64,000 nt of DNA, taken from NCBI RefSeq assembly GCF_015057185.1, contig NZ_SVEV01000006.1, positions 1-64,000 on the forward strand, in the 5' to 3' direction. Position 1 is the stretch's first letter. The number at the start of each line of letters is the position of its first letter. Below are positions 20,440 to 30,143 of this stretch, piece after piece. A program made the translations under genes and the position numbers. This stretch comes from Pseudobutyrivibrio sp. (GTDB taxonomy: Bacteria > Bacillota > Clostridia > Lachnospirales > Lachnospiraceae). The notes beneath the pieces are model-generated. The model was not told the origin of the DNA. It ran no database searches and worked only from the letters and a program-made list of their open reading frames with translations.

Positions 20440-21936
20440 TTATCTAAATACAACGTTACCAAGAGCTAAGTCGCGCTTGAAGTCGCGAATCTTTGTATCC
20501 TTGTCGATGTAAACTGCTTCAATTCCCATTGCTGCAGCCCAATCTCCCATCTGCTCTGCTGTAAGGTCATATGTAAATGCTGTATGGTGAGCGCCACCTG
20601 CAAGAAGCCATGCCTCTGTACCTGTGTAGAAATCTGGTTGTGGTGTCCAGAAGTTGATAGCTGTTGGAAGCTTTGGAAGTGGCTTCTCAACCTTCTTGCA
20701 TTCAACATCCTGAATGATAAGACGGAATCTGTTTCCAAGGTCGATAAGAGATGTAGCAATACCCTTTCCTTCCTTTGACTGGAATACAAGACGAGCTGGA
20801 TCCTCTCTGTCACCCATTGAAAGTGGCTGGCACTTAATCTGGATTGGTCCATCAGCAATTGTTGGGCAAACCTCAAGCATATGAGCCTGAATAATACCTT
20901 CCTTGCCCTTTACAAGATTGTATGTGTAATCCTCAAGCATTGAAGTTCCCTTAGCGTCCTTCATACCTGTTGTCATAATCTTCATAAGGCGAACCATAGC
21001 TGCAACCTTCCAGTCGCCTTCTGCTCCGAAGCCATAGCCCTTTTCCATAAGTCTTTGAATAGCAAGACCTGGAAGCTGCTTGAGTGCTCCTAAATCACCA
21101 AAGTGAGTAACGATTGCCTGGTAGTTCTTCTCCTCAAGGAATCTTTCAAAGCCAAGCTCGATTTGAGCCTGAACTGCAACGTGCTTTTTGAATTCCTCTG
21201 GCTCTCTACCCTCAAGGCAGATATCATATTTGCTGTAATATTCGTCAACAAGTGCATTTGTGTCTGACTGAGAAACTGCTGCAACTGCCTCTGCAATTTC
21301 ATTTACTGGATATGCATCGATTTCCCAACCAAATTTAAGCTGAGCCTCTACCTTGTCACCTTCTGTAACTGCAACGTTTCTCATGTTGTCAGCTACTCTC
21401 ATTACACGAATGTGGCTAGACTCTACGATACCTACTGCTGTACGCATCCATGTAGCTATTTTATCCTGAACCTCTGCATCCTGCCAATAGCCAACAATAG
21501 TTTTTCTCTCAATTCCCATACGAGAAAGAATGTGAGCGTACTCTCTATCACCGTGAGCTGCCTGATTTTCATTCATGAAATCCATATCCATTGTCTCATA
21601 TGGAATCTCACGATTGTACTGTGTATGTAAGTGGCAAAGTGGCTTTCTGAATTCCTGATGTCCAAGAATCCATGACTTTGCAGGTGAGAATGTGTGCATC
21701 CATGTGATTACACCAGCGCATGTTGGGTCATTGTTTGCCTCGTTGAATGTACGTCTGATTACTTCGTTTGTAATCATAGTTGGCTTCCAAACAACTTCAA
21801 AAGGAAGTCGGCCTGACTTGTTTAAGCACTCAACGATTTCCTGAGAATGTGCTGCAACATGTGATAAGCACTCATCACCATATAAATCCTGTGATCCTGT
21901 GCAGAACCAAAACTTGTAGTTTAATTGTGTCTTCAT
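20440..21936 (-). CDS. araA: L-arabinose isomerase
   Basis: FWFCTGSQDLYGDECL, GVITWMHTFSPAKSWI, DMDFMNENQAAHGDREYAHI. Confidence 0.97.
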   Translation of the reverse strand: MKTQLNYKFWFCTGSQDLYGDECLSHVAAHSQEIVECLNKSGRLPFEVVWKPTMITNEVIRRTFNEANNDPTCAGVITWMHTFSPAKSWILGHQEFRKPLCHLHTQYNREIPYETMDMDFMNENQAAHGDREYAHILSRMGIERKTIVGYWQDAEVQDKIATWMRTAVGIVESSHIRVMRVADNMRNVAVTEGDKVEAQLKFGWEIDAYPVNEIAEAVAAVSQSDTNALVDEYYSKYDICLEGREPEEFKKHVAVQAQIELGFERFLEEKNYQAIVTHFGDLGALKQLPGLAIQRLMEKGYGFGAEGDWKVAAMVRLMKIMTTGMKDAKGTSMLEDYTYNLVKGKEGIIQAHMLEVCPTIADGPIQIKCQPLSMGDREDPARLVFQSKEGKGIATSLIDLGNRFRLIIQDVECKKVEKPLPKLPTAINFWTPQPDFYTGTEAWLLAGGAHHTAFTYDLTAEQMGDWAAAMGIEAVYIDKDTKIRDFKRDLALGNVVFR

Positions 21937-22008
21937 TTAAAAATCCTCCCTAAAACTCCTAAAATGCGTGGTAAACCCACATCGTTAAATAAATGTCCTA
22001 AAAAAAAG

Positions 22009-22044
22009 AATACAACTTGTACACATACATGTACAAGTTGTATT
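22009..22044. promoter_or_regulatory. AraR-like operator upstream of araA
   Basis: AATACAACTTGTAC-N8-GTACAAGTTGTATT, perfect 14-bp arms; half-site resembles the Bacillus AraR box (ATTTGTAC/GTACAAAT). Confidence 0.75.
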
Positions 22045-22114
22045 TATCATCATTAAAAGTATGAAATTATAGGGATTTATTAACCATGTACAAGTGCAAA
22101 ACGCACTGTACAAG

Positions 22115-23182
22115 TTATAGTGTACTTTTTCTTTCTACCAATTCTGGTTCCAGTAAAATCTGGGCTTCCCTTCTGGTTATGGCACCATTAATCAAACCAA
22201 TCAATGTCTCAGCAGCTCTCTTGCCAAGCTCCTCCTGAGGATGAGCTATAGTTGTAATTCCTTTGCTATGACTAAGCAATGAATTATCAAAGCCTGTTAC
22301 TGAAATATCATGAGGAACATTTCGACCAATAGCTATAAGTCCCTTGATAATATCTGAGGCTATTTCGTCATTGTAGCAAACAACTGCATGGCAAGCCTTG
22401 CCACTCTCAAGTATTCTAAGAAGCCCCTCCATTGGTTTGACTCCTCGGTCCTTTGTGTGATACCAGATGACCATATCTGGATCGTAAGCTATTCCAGCTT
22501 CCTGCAATGCCTTTACGTAACCCTTGTGACGAAGAATCCCCTGGCTATCATCTGCTTTGAAAATACCTGCAATTCGCTTGTGTCCCAATTTAACAAGATG
22601 CTCTGTAATTAGACGACCGCCCTCAACATCATCAAGCATGACATAAGGTCTATCCATCATCTCCTCATAGCAGCTTTGAATAAATACATATGGAATACCC
22701 ATGGTATCCATCTGCTGGTAAAGCACCTGGTGCTGACAGCTGATTGCACTCTGGCTCGGTTCGATTATCATGCCATCAATATCCTTTGAAAGCAATTCCT
22801 CCATGCACCAAGCCTCACCCTTGCGGGAATTGTTGGTAGTCTTTAGCAAAATGCTATAGCCATTCTCGTCGAGGATTTGGTTGATTCCCTGAATAACCCT
22901 TGGAAAAATATAGTCGGTCATATAGGTGGATACTACCGCGATATTTTTGGTGTGCTTGCGCTTGATTTTGCGCTCCACAACGAAAGTTCCACTACCATGT
23001 ACCGGGTACAAATATCCATTATCTATAAGAAATCCCAATGCCTTTCTGACAGTCTGACGACTTACACCATATTTTTCCGCCAACTGATTCTCAGAAGGAA
23101 TCTTTTGATTAGGTAAAACCTTTCCAGAATTGATGGCCTTTTTTATATCTTCAATTATTAGCTCATACTTTGAATTAACCAT
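22115..23182 (-). CDS. araR: AraR-type transcriptional repressor (GntR HTH + LacI-type effector domain)
   Basis: GntR N-terminus (NQKIPSENQLAEKYGVSRQTVRKALGFLIDNGYLYPVHGSGTFV) fused to a periplasmic-binding-like domain. Confidence 0.93.
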   Translation of the reverse strand: MVNSKYELIIEDIKKAINSGKVLPNQKIPSENQLAEKYGVSRQTVRKALGFLIDNGYLYPVHGSGTFVVERKIKRKHTKNIAVVSTYMTDYIFPRVIQGINQILDENGYSILLKTTNNSRKGEAWCMEELLSKDIDGMIIEPSQSAISCQHQVLYQQMDTMGIPYVFIQSCYEEMMDRPYVMLDDVEGGRLITEHLVKLGHKRIAGIFKADDSQGILRHKGYVKALQEAGIAYDPDMVIWYHTKDRGVKPMEGLLRILESGKACHAVVCYNDEIASDIIKGLIAIGRNVPHDISVTGFDNSLLSHSKGITTIAHPQEELGKRAAETLIGLINGAITRREAQILLEPELVERKSTL

Positions 23183-23248
23183 GATTTAATCATATCAAAA
23201 GAGATAAGATTACTCAAAGTTAATATTATGCTTCTATCTCTAAATGAA

Positions 23249-24559
23249 TTAGTTGCCGTCGCCTTCACCTGCATTTGATCCTGCATTTGATGCATCAATG
23301 GTATATTCACCTACATATGCAAAGCCTGTATTTTCACTATAAACACCTATTGTTGCATCAACACTTGTTGAAGTTGCGTTTTCTAAATTAATTGTCACAT
23401 TATAACTTGTGGTTGCAGTACCATTCTCATCAACAAACGCTTTTTCTGTGACTGTAGGCACCACTTCATTAGGAAATTCAAATGATGTATCACTTGTGCA
23501 ATTCTCACTTTCAGCTGTTGCAACACCAATAGTCAATGGATTGCTAATAATGTTTCCGCTAGTAGGCGCATTATCGCCATACATCCCCGATGCCGTAGAT
23601 GTTCCAGCAACTACTGCTCCAGTATCAAAATATGCAATTTGATAATTCCAATCAAGCATATCTGCATTACTTGAATCAGCTGCCGCAGTATAAGCACCAA
23701 TTGTTTGAACTGGAACTGTATTAATATCAGATACATATCCCGCATATGCTGCATATGTTCCTTCCGTTACACCTCTGTATATTGAGATTTCCTTCATACC
23801 ACAGCCATAGTCGCTCTCAATAGTAATTGTTCCAACCAACTGTAATCCCTTAGCCTGTGCCAAAAGGGCTGATTCACTATCTGCTGGTGTTACAATTACA
23901 GCCTCTCCTGTGTCATCTGGTGTTACAACAACCGTCTCACCAGCCTCTGATCTTTCTGCCGAACCGCTGCCACCACTAGTTTTAGCTGATGCAACTGCAG
24001 TATTAATAGCTGATTGCACTGCACCATAATCATTTGTACCCAAACGTTCAGCAATCATGTATGCAATAGGAGTTATTTGAACATCGCTGGAAACCATAGA
24101 ATGTACAGTTACACCTGCCTGAGCACATGCTGCAACTGTCGTCAATGGACGAAGTTCCTTTTCCTCTGGAGTCGATTTAATGTAGTGCTCATAATACTTC
24201 AAAATATTATTGCCGTACATTGCTTCCAAATCCCCATATGCGCTGGCATAGGCTGCTGGATCAAATAATGAACTACAAGTTCTACCCTCAAATAATCCGC
24301 ACTTATAAAAATGTTTAAACAATGCCTCTGTATCATTACCAAAGAACTCAGCTAGTTCTGGATTCTCATTCAAATACCATTCTGCATCGAATAATGATCT
24401 TAGAAGTTCTATGTCCTCCTCAGAAACAGTTCCATAAACCACCTGGCTTGGGTCAGTCGCCTGCGTTAAACCTGCTGCTTCTGATGTAATGCTAGGCGCT
24501 GCCACCATACCTACCATAGCCATCGCCATCACCAATGCCATTATCTTTTTTCTGTTCAT
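23249..24559 (-). CDS. Secreted protein with WYLxxNPELAxxFGND/FDPAAYASAYGDLE-type repeats
   Basis: Signal peptide MNRKKIMALVMAMAMVGMVAAPSITSEAAG (start reset from 24709 by RBS), followed by two characteristic repeats. Confidence 0.75.
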   Translation of the reverse strand: MNRKKIMALVMAMAMVGMVAAPSITSEAAGLTQATDPSQVVYGTVSEEDIELLRSLFDAEWYLNENPELAEFFGNDTEALFKHFYKCGLFEGRTCSSLFDPAAYASAYGDLEAMYGNNILKYYEHYIKSTPEEKELRPLTTVAACAQAGVTVHSMVSSDVQITPIAYMIAERLGTNDYGAVQSAINTAVASAKTSGGSGSAERSEAGETVVVTPDDTGEAVIVTPADSESALLAQAKGLQLVGTITIESDYGCGMKEISIYRGVTEGTYAAYAGYVSDINTVPVQTIGAYTAAADSSNADMLDWNYQIAYFDTGAVVAGTSTASGMYGDNAPTSGNIISNPLTIGVATAESENCTSDTSFEFPNEVVPTVTEKAFVDENGTATTSYNVTINLENATSTSVDATIGVYSENTGFAYVGEYTIDASNAGSNAGEGDGN

Positions 24560-24664
24560 ATATCCTTTTCTCCTTTCCATTTCCCATTGGAAACTTACAA
24601 ATAAGATGTGAGAGCAAGGATAGTTGAAAAGTTTGTTCAAATTGCGAAAAGTCCGCGTTTTAAA

Positions 24665-24728
24665 GGGATAGTTTTGGGATAGGTAGTATCTCGAAGCCCT
24701 GTATTTCATTGATTTTTCTACCTATCCC
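24665..24728. promoter_or_regulatory. GGGATAG direct/inverted repeat array in the divergent promoter region
   Basis: GGGATAG at 24665 and 24676 (11-bp phase) and GGGATAGGTAG (24676-24686) inverted as CTACCTATCCC (24718-24728). Confidence 0.65.
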
Positions 24729-24753
24729 TATTTCACAGTGGTAGAATAGACAC

Positions 24754-26109
24754 ATGAAGAAAAAAGTCGCATTTATAAGTATTTTAATTGGATTATTGTT
24801 TTTCTTAAACAGTTCGCAGTACCTATCCTGGTTCTATAATTTGACCAATTTTTACGATTCATATCATGTTGATTTTTATGGTCAGTTCTTAGGTAAAATT
24901 TTCCAAGGAATCGGTATTGTGATTTTCTGTGCTTATCTTAGATTCTACAAGAACAGACCATCACAGCTAGTAGAATTAGCAAGCTTAATAGCGCTTAATT
25001 TTATGCTTACAGTGTTCAGCATATTATCTTCACCACTCCATTTTTGCCTACCAATAGGCTTATTAATGAACATTGCTATCGGCATTCTTTATGCCTGGTA
25101 CGTTACACTTACCATTGAAATAGTTCCTAGGGATTATTATGGTATTTCTTTTGGAGCAGGCATAGGTATAAGCTGTGTTTTCTCATATTTGCTATATAAA
25201 TTTGATACTACTTATGTTTTTATGACAAGTAAGTACTGCCTGTTTTTATATGCATTCATCAGTATTATCTCGATAATTTTATTGCTTACAAATCAAAAAA
25301 CTATTACAAAAACGGGCGAAATAATTCCCGAAGGTATTACAGATATCGCATCAAACTATACCAAAATAGTCGTTTTAACCCTTCTTACTGTCAGCATCAT
25401 TAATGGCCTTGGATATTTTGTTCCTAGTGAAGATATCACAGCCTTCCACATGAACGTAGAAGTTATGCGTCTATTTTACACAATCGGACTTGTAATAGCA
25501 GGCTTTATCAACGACCGCAGCCGTAAAATCGGACTTGTATTATGTCTGATTGCACTTACATTTACATTTTCTATGCCACTGCTTCGAGATAACCAAACTG
25601 GCATTTTCCTCACCTGGATGTTTTCTTACCTTTTAGGCGGCTTTATATCTGTGTACAGAGCAATCATTTTCCTTGATATTGCTGTTGCTACAGATAATCT
25701 TTATCTTGCACCAATTGGTCTATTACTAGGTCGAGTAGGTGAACCTATTGGTATGTTAATGAGATTTCATCTAGCCCAGGACAATGCACTGTTAATCCTC
25801 GTAATTTCCATTTTTTATGCTATTACCTTGATTCTTTTTGCATTATTGTTTTCAAAACTATATGTTGGTGTTCCAGCTCAAACTAACGAAGCTGTAGATA
25901 TCCATGGCTTATTTATTGACAAATATTCTCTTTCTTCCAGGGAAATACAAATATTAGATGAAATACTTGAGATGAAATCTAATAAAGAAATAGCAGCTGA
26001 CCTCTTCATAACAGAATCCACCGTGAAATTTCACGTGAAGAATCTTATGAAAAAGACCAACTGCAAAAATAGAAACGAATTGATAAGCCTTTATAACAAT
26101 TTTCAATAA
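24754..26109 (+). CDS. Polytopic membrane protein with C-terminal LuxR-type HTH
   Basis: About 12 hydrophobic segments, then LSSREIQILDEILEMKSNKEIAADLFITESTVKFHVKNLMKKTNCKNRNELISL. Confidence 0.9.
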   Translation: MKKKVAFISILIGLLFFLNSSQYLSWFYNLTNFYDSYHVDFYGQFLGKIFQGIGIVIFCAYLRFYKNRPSQLVELASLIALNFMLTVFSILSSPLHFCLPIGLLMNIAIGILYAWYVTLTIEIVPRDYYGISFGAGIGISCVFSYLLYKFDTTYVFMTSKYCLFLYAFISIISIILLLTNQKTITKTGEIIPEGITDIASNYTKIVVLTLLTVSIINGLGYFVPSEDITAFHMNVEVMRLFYTIGLVIAGFINDRSRKIGLVLCLIALTFTFSMPLLRDNQTGIFLTWMFSYLLGGFISVYRAIIFLDIAVATDNLYLAPIGLLLGRVGEPIGMLMRFHLAQDNALLILVISIFYAITLILFALLFSKLYVGVPAQTNEAVDIHGLFIDKYSLSSREIQILDEILEMKSNKEIAADLFITESTVKFHVKNLMKKTNCKNRNELISLYNNFQ

Positions 26110-26265
26110 ACAAAAATGGTAGGCCGTTAAAATTTAACATTGATTTCTTCCATTCCGAAAGTATTGAAAATAAATAATGTGTACCCATTCACAAATGATT
26201 CACAACAATAAAAAAATAGAGTGCTAAAATAAATAATAACCAAAATCTAAAAAAGGAGAAACATT

Positions 26266-27354
26266 ATGTCTAATATCAGTGATAAAAAAAATCTAAATTC
26301 ATTACGTTCATTGTTTATTGCTATCTTATGCATTTTTTCTCTACTTGCCTTTACAAACACATCGCTAATTGCAGAAGCAAGTGGTAGTTCTACACTATCT
26401 TATTGGACCGATTCGGCGCCAGGAAAAACACAGCTTCAGAGTTATATGGCTCAGATTACGGACAGAAATAGTCAGTATTATATTCCTGTTGAAGACAGAA
26501 TAGCCGTGTTTGATTTGGATGGTACACTATGCTGCGAAACTGATCCTGTGTACTTTGATCATCAGCTTTTGGTGTATAGAGTTTTCGGTGATCCTACTTA
26601 TAGAGATAAGGCTACAGAGTTTGAGAAGGCTACAGCTTTAAAGGTTGTTGAATTTGCAAATACGGGAGTTTATCCGGAGACCCTTAATGTGGAGCATGGT
26701 CAGGCAATCGCCTCAGCTTTTTCTGGTATGACTGTGGATGAGTTTAAGGCTTATGTGAAGGCCTTTGCAAACACTCCTATGAGCGGATATTCAGGAATGA
26801 CCAAGGGCGAGGCATTCTATCAGCCAATGGTTCAGGTTATTAATTATTTGCAGGATAATGATTTTACAGTTTATGTAGTTTCTGGTACAGATAGATTGAT
26901 TTTGAGAGGATTGCTAGAAGATAATCTTCCAATTCCTTCTAATCAGATTATTGGTTCTGATGAAACGCTTGTGGCTACGAATCAAAATGGCGAGGATGGA
27001 TTAACCTATCAATTAACAGATGATGACTCCCTTGTATTAGGTGGGGAATTCCTTATAAAGAATCTTAAGATGAACAAGGTTACTGCTATTATGCAGGAAA
27101 TCGGTAAGCAGCCTGTTCTTTCCTTTGGAAATAGCTCTGGTGATTACAGTATGGCTAAATTTGTTGTTACAGACAATAAATACCAGAGCCTTGCATTTAT
27201 GCTATGCTGCGATGACACAGAAAGAGAAAATGGCAAGATTTCCTCTGCAGAAAAAATGTATGAAAAATGTGCCGAAGAAGGTTGGATTCCAGTTTCAATG
27301 AAAAATGATTGGACCACCATTTACGGTGCAGGAGTTACTAGAATACAACAATAA
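26266..27354 (+). CDS. Secreted HAD-superfamily phosphatase
   Basis: Signal segment, HAD motif I VFDLDGTL, motif II VYVVSGTD, motif IV SFGNSSGD. Confidence 0.85.
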   Translation: MSNISDKKNLNSLRSLFIAILCIFSLLAFTNTSLIAEASGSSTLSYWTDSAPGKTQLQSYMAQITDRNSQYYIPVEDRIAVFDLDGTLCCETDPVYFDHQLLVYRVFGDPTYRDKATEFEKATALKVVEFANTGVYPETLNVEHGQAIASAFSGMTVDEFKAYVKAFANTPMSGYSGMTKGEAFYQPMVQVINYLQDNDFTVYVVSGTDRLILRGLLEDNLPIPSNQIIGSDETLVATNQNGEDGLTYQLTDDDSLVLGGEFLIKNLKMNKVTAIMQEIGKQPVLSFGNSSGDYSMAKFVVTDNKYQSLAFMLCCDDTERENGKISSAEKMYEKCAEEGWIPVSMKNDWTTIYGAGVTRIQQ

Positions 27355-27362
27355 TACAGATT

Positions 27363-27390
27363 GAGCCAGCTCATTGAGCTGGCTCTTTTT
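27363..27390 (+). terminator. Terminator
   Basis: GAGCCAGCTCattGAGCTGGCTC-TTTTT. Confidence 0.9.
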
Positions 27391-27416
27391 AAATTCCTAT
27401 AATCTCTTTTTTCTAA

Positions 27417-28385
27417 TTAAATCCAACGAGCGTTTGTAAGCTTTTCATCCTTGATGACTGTATCCTTCATGCATGCTACAGCCTTATCAAGTCCTTCATC
27501 AAGACTCATAAGTGAATCTTCGTGCTCGATACACATTACCTTGTCATAGCCAACCATTCTAAGGTTTGAAATGATGTCATTCCAGTAGAGACGGTCGTTT
27601 CCATAACCACATGAACGGAAAATCCATGAGCGGTTGATTTCGTCTGCATATGACTTTGTATCAAGTACTCCGTTGAGGCGTGTGTTATTTTCGTCGATTC
27701 TAGTATCCTTTGCATGTACGTGGAAAATAGCATCCTTTAAAGCACGGATAACAGTTACTGGGTCCATGCCCTGCCAGATAATGTGGGATGGATCAAAGTT
27801 ACATCCGATTTCTGGGCCAACAGCTTCACGAAGCTTGAGCAATGTCTGAGTGTTGTATACACAGAAGCCTGGATGCATTTCTAAGCCAATTTGAGTTACT
27901 CCATGTTCCTTTGCAAATTTTACAAAATTCTTCCAATATGGGATGAGAACTTCATTCCACTGGTAATCTAATATTTCACCAAAGTCATTTGGCCATGGGC
28001 ATGTAACCCAGTTAGGGTACTTTGCACCTTCAAAGTCACCAGGGCATCCTGAGAAGCATTCGATATTGTGAATACCGTATTTTTCCGCCATAAGAACAGC
28101 ATCGCGCATAGCCTTGTCTGATTCTGCTGCAAACTCCTTGTTTGGATGAACAGGGTTTGAGTGGCAAGAGAAACCTGATACAGTTATTCCAGTGTCATCA
28201 AGAGCCTTTTTCCACTCAGCATAAGCAGCTTCATCATTTAAAAGCACATCGGCATCGCAGTGGTCCTTTCCAGGGTATCCACCTACACCTACCTCAACAC
28301 ACTGAATTCCTTTTGACGCAAAATATTCAAGAGCCTCTCTCCAAGGTAAATCTCCTCTAACATTTGAACAAACACCTATTTTCAT
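27417..28385 (-). CDS. Sugar phosphate isomerase/epimerase (xylose isomerase-like TIM barrel)
   Basis: IGLEMHPGFCVYNT, CNFDPSHIIWQGMDPV, HVHAKDTRID. Confidence 0.9.
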   Translation of the reverse strand: MKIGVCSNVRGDLPWREALEYFASKGIQCVEVGVGGYPGKDHCDADVLLNDEAAYAEWKKALDDTGITVSGFSCHSNPVHPNKEFAAESDKAMRDAVLMAEKYGIHNIECFSGCPGDFEGAKYPNWVTCPWPNDFGEILDYQWNEVLIPYWKNFVKFAKEHGVTQIGLEMHPGFCVYNTQTLLKLREAVGPEIGCNFDPSHIIWQGMDPVTVIRALKDAIFHVHAKDTRIDENNTRLNGVLDTKSYADEINRSWIFRSCGYGNDRLYWNDIISNLRMVGYDKVMCIEHEDSLMSLDEGLDKAVACMKDTVIKDEKLTNARWI

Positions 28386-28570
28386 TTGATAATCCTCCTA
28401 GATATTCCAACCTTTTTCTTACTTATAATTTTAGTTATTGGCTAACTGTTGGAATATATAAAGGTTTCTTTATTTTTACATTTTATTGCAAAAGAAAATC
28501 AGGCCACCTATATGATGACCTGACTTGTGCAATTAAATCTTTATTTTTTTGCAACTAATGGCTTTGTTGC

Positions 28571-28957
28571 TTATTTTATAAGTTCTGCTATGGCTATGGC
28601 CGAATCTCCCTGATTTGAAATGGAAATAAGGATATCACTGGCACCTATATCATTTAATATCTTAAGGAGTTCTATCGATGGCACAAATTTTGGTGCTCCA
28701 TTTGGCATTCTCCTTGTTTCCACTTGTCTAAAATCAAATTCGATATCTGTGAAATTGCCGCAAATAGCTTTGAAGACAGCTTCCTTAACTGCAAACCTTC
28801 CTGCTAAAAACTGGTAAAAATCAGACGTGGCATTAGCATCCTCTTTTTCTCCATCAGTGTAGGTTTTGTCAACGAAAGCGCCGTGTGTCCTCTCGTCTAA
28901 ATCCTTTATTTCACTTATCGATACCAGGTCAATTCCGACCCCTAGAACATTACTCAT
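28571..28957 (-). CDS. acpS: Holo-[acyl-carrier-protein] synthase
   Basis: GVGIDLVSISEI, FLAGRFAVKEAVFKAI. Confidence 0.93.
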   Translation of the reverse strand: MSNVLGVGIDLVSISEIKDLDERTHGAFVDKTYTDGEKEDANATSDFYQFLAGRFAVKEAVFKAICGNFTDIEFDFRQVETRRMPNGAPKFVPSIELLKILNDIGASDILISISNQGDSAIAIAELIK

Positions 28958-28980
28958 AGTCTACATTATACTGGAAAGCT

Positions 28981-29013
28981 AGGCCCATGCAAATTGCCTT
29001 CGGCAATGGGCCT
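28981..29013 (-). repeat. Intergenic hairpin, family A
   Basis: AGGCCCA-tgcaa-ATTGCC-ttc-GGCAA-TGGGCCT. Confidence 0.8.
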
Positions 29014-29019
29014 GCTGTG

Positions 29020-29059
29020 GTAGACAGGCCACTCCCACAAGTGGGGCCCTCCTGTCTAC
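29020..29059 (-). repeat. Hairpin whose arm contains the stop codon of the phosphate acyltransferase gene
   Basis: GTAGACAGG ... CCTGTCTAC closing an inner CCCAC-aa-GTGGG stem; stop at 29056-29058. Confidence 0.85.
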
Positions 29060-30060
29060 TTTTTTTGTCCAAGTGCACGAACTGCAGAAATAATTACATT
29101 ACCCTTAATCTCTGAAACAGGTGCCCCTCTTGAGCAATCACATACAATGCTGTTGAAGCCCTGAAGCATTGGTCCGTAAGCATCTGCATGCCCAAACTGC
29201 TGAATAAGCTTAACTGCTGTGTTACCTACGTTAAGATCTGGCCAGATAAGAACATTTGCCTTACCTGCAACCTTGCTCTCGCGATTTACCTTCTTTGCTG
29301 CTACTGCAGGAACAATAGCTGCATCAAGCTGGAACTCACCATCAATATCAAGGTCTGGACGCTTCTCATTTGCAATTGCAAGAGCTTCCTTAACCTTGTC
29401 GATAAGCTCACCCTGACCTGAACCAAGTGTTGAATAGCAAACCATTGCACATCTTGGCTCCCAATCAAGAAGTCCCTTAACTGTATCGCATGCTGAAATA
29501 GCAATATCAGCAAGCTGCTCCGCTGATGGATTAGTACATACTGCACTGTCACCAACTGCAAGAAGCTGTCCTTCGCTTCCCTGGAATCCTGGAATATCGC
29601 AAAGTCCGATTGATGAAACTGTGCTGATGCCTTCCTTAAGACCGATAATCATCTGTCCTGCAAGAAGAACATCTCCTGTTGTGTTATCAATACCAGCAAA
29701 TGTAACATCTGCCTCGCCAACAGCCTGCATAGCCATTGCGTAATAAAGTGGATTCTCCATACGACGTCCAAGTGCCTTTTCCTTAAGAACAGTATTAGGC
29801 AATGCAACATATTTTGCAACAACGTCATTCTTATAAGCTTCGTCAGCGATATCTACGATTGTAAATACTGACTCGTCATAGCCTCTCTCAGCTATGAGCT
29901 CTTTGATGCGAGCACTGTTACCAACAAGTATAGGAACAATGTATCCTTCCTGTCCACACTCGTAAGCGGCTTGCATCATTTTCTCATTCTCGGCTTCTGG
30001 GAACGCAACCTTTTGAGGGTTGGCCTTAGCCTTCTCGTAAATCTTATCAAGTACGCTCAT
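29056..30060 (-). CDS. Phosphate acyltransferase (phosphotransacetylase family)
   Basis: KVAFPEAENEKMMQAAYECGQEGYIVPILVG, MVCYSTLGSGQGELIDKVKEAL, ANVLIWPDLNVGNTAVKLIQQFGHADAYGPMLQGF. Confidence 0.93.
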   Translation of the reverse strand: MSVLDKIYEKAKANPQKVAFPEAENEKMMQAAYECGQEGYIVPILVGNSARIKELIAERGYDESVFTIVDIADEAYKNDVVAKYVALPNTVLKEKALGRRMENPLYYAMAMQAVGEADVTFAGIDNTTGDVLLAGQMIIGLKEGISTVSSIGLCDIPGFQGSEGQLLAVGDSAVCTNPSAEQLADIAISACDTVKGLLDWEPRCAMVCYSTLGSGQGELIDKVKEALAIANEKRPDLDIDGEFQLDAAIVPAVAAKKVNRESKVAGKANVLIWPDLNVGNTAVKLIQQFGHADAYGPMLQGFNSIVCDCSRGAPVSEIKGNVIISAVRALGQKK

Positions 30061-30103
30061 GATTTTCTCCTTTTATATTTTAGGAATTACATTTCCTTTG
30101 GAA

Positions 30104-30139
30104 CCCGAGCCATTAAAGTTTCCTACGGAAAGGCTCGGG
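30104..30139 (-). repeat. Intergenic hairpin, family A
   Basis: CCCGAGCC-attaaag-TTTCC-tac-GGAAA-GGCTCGGG. Confidence 0.8.
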
Positions 30140-30143
30140 GTTG

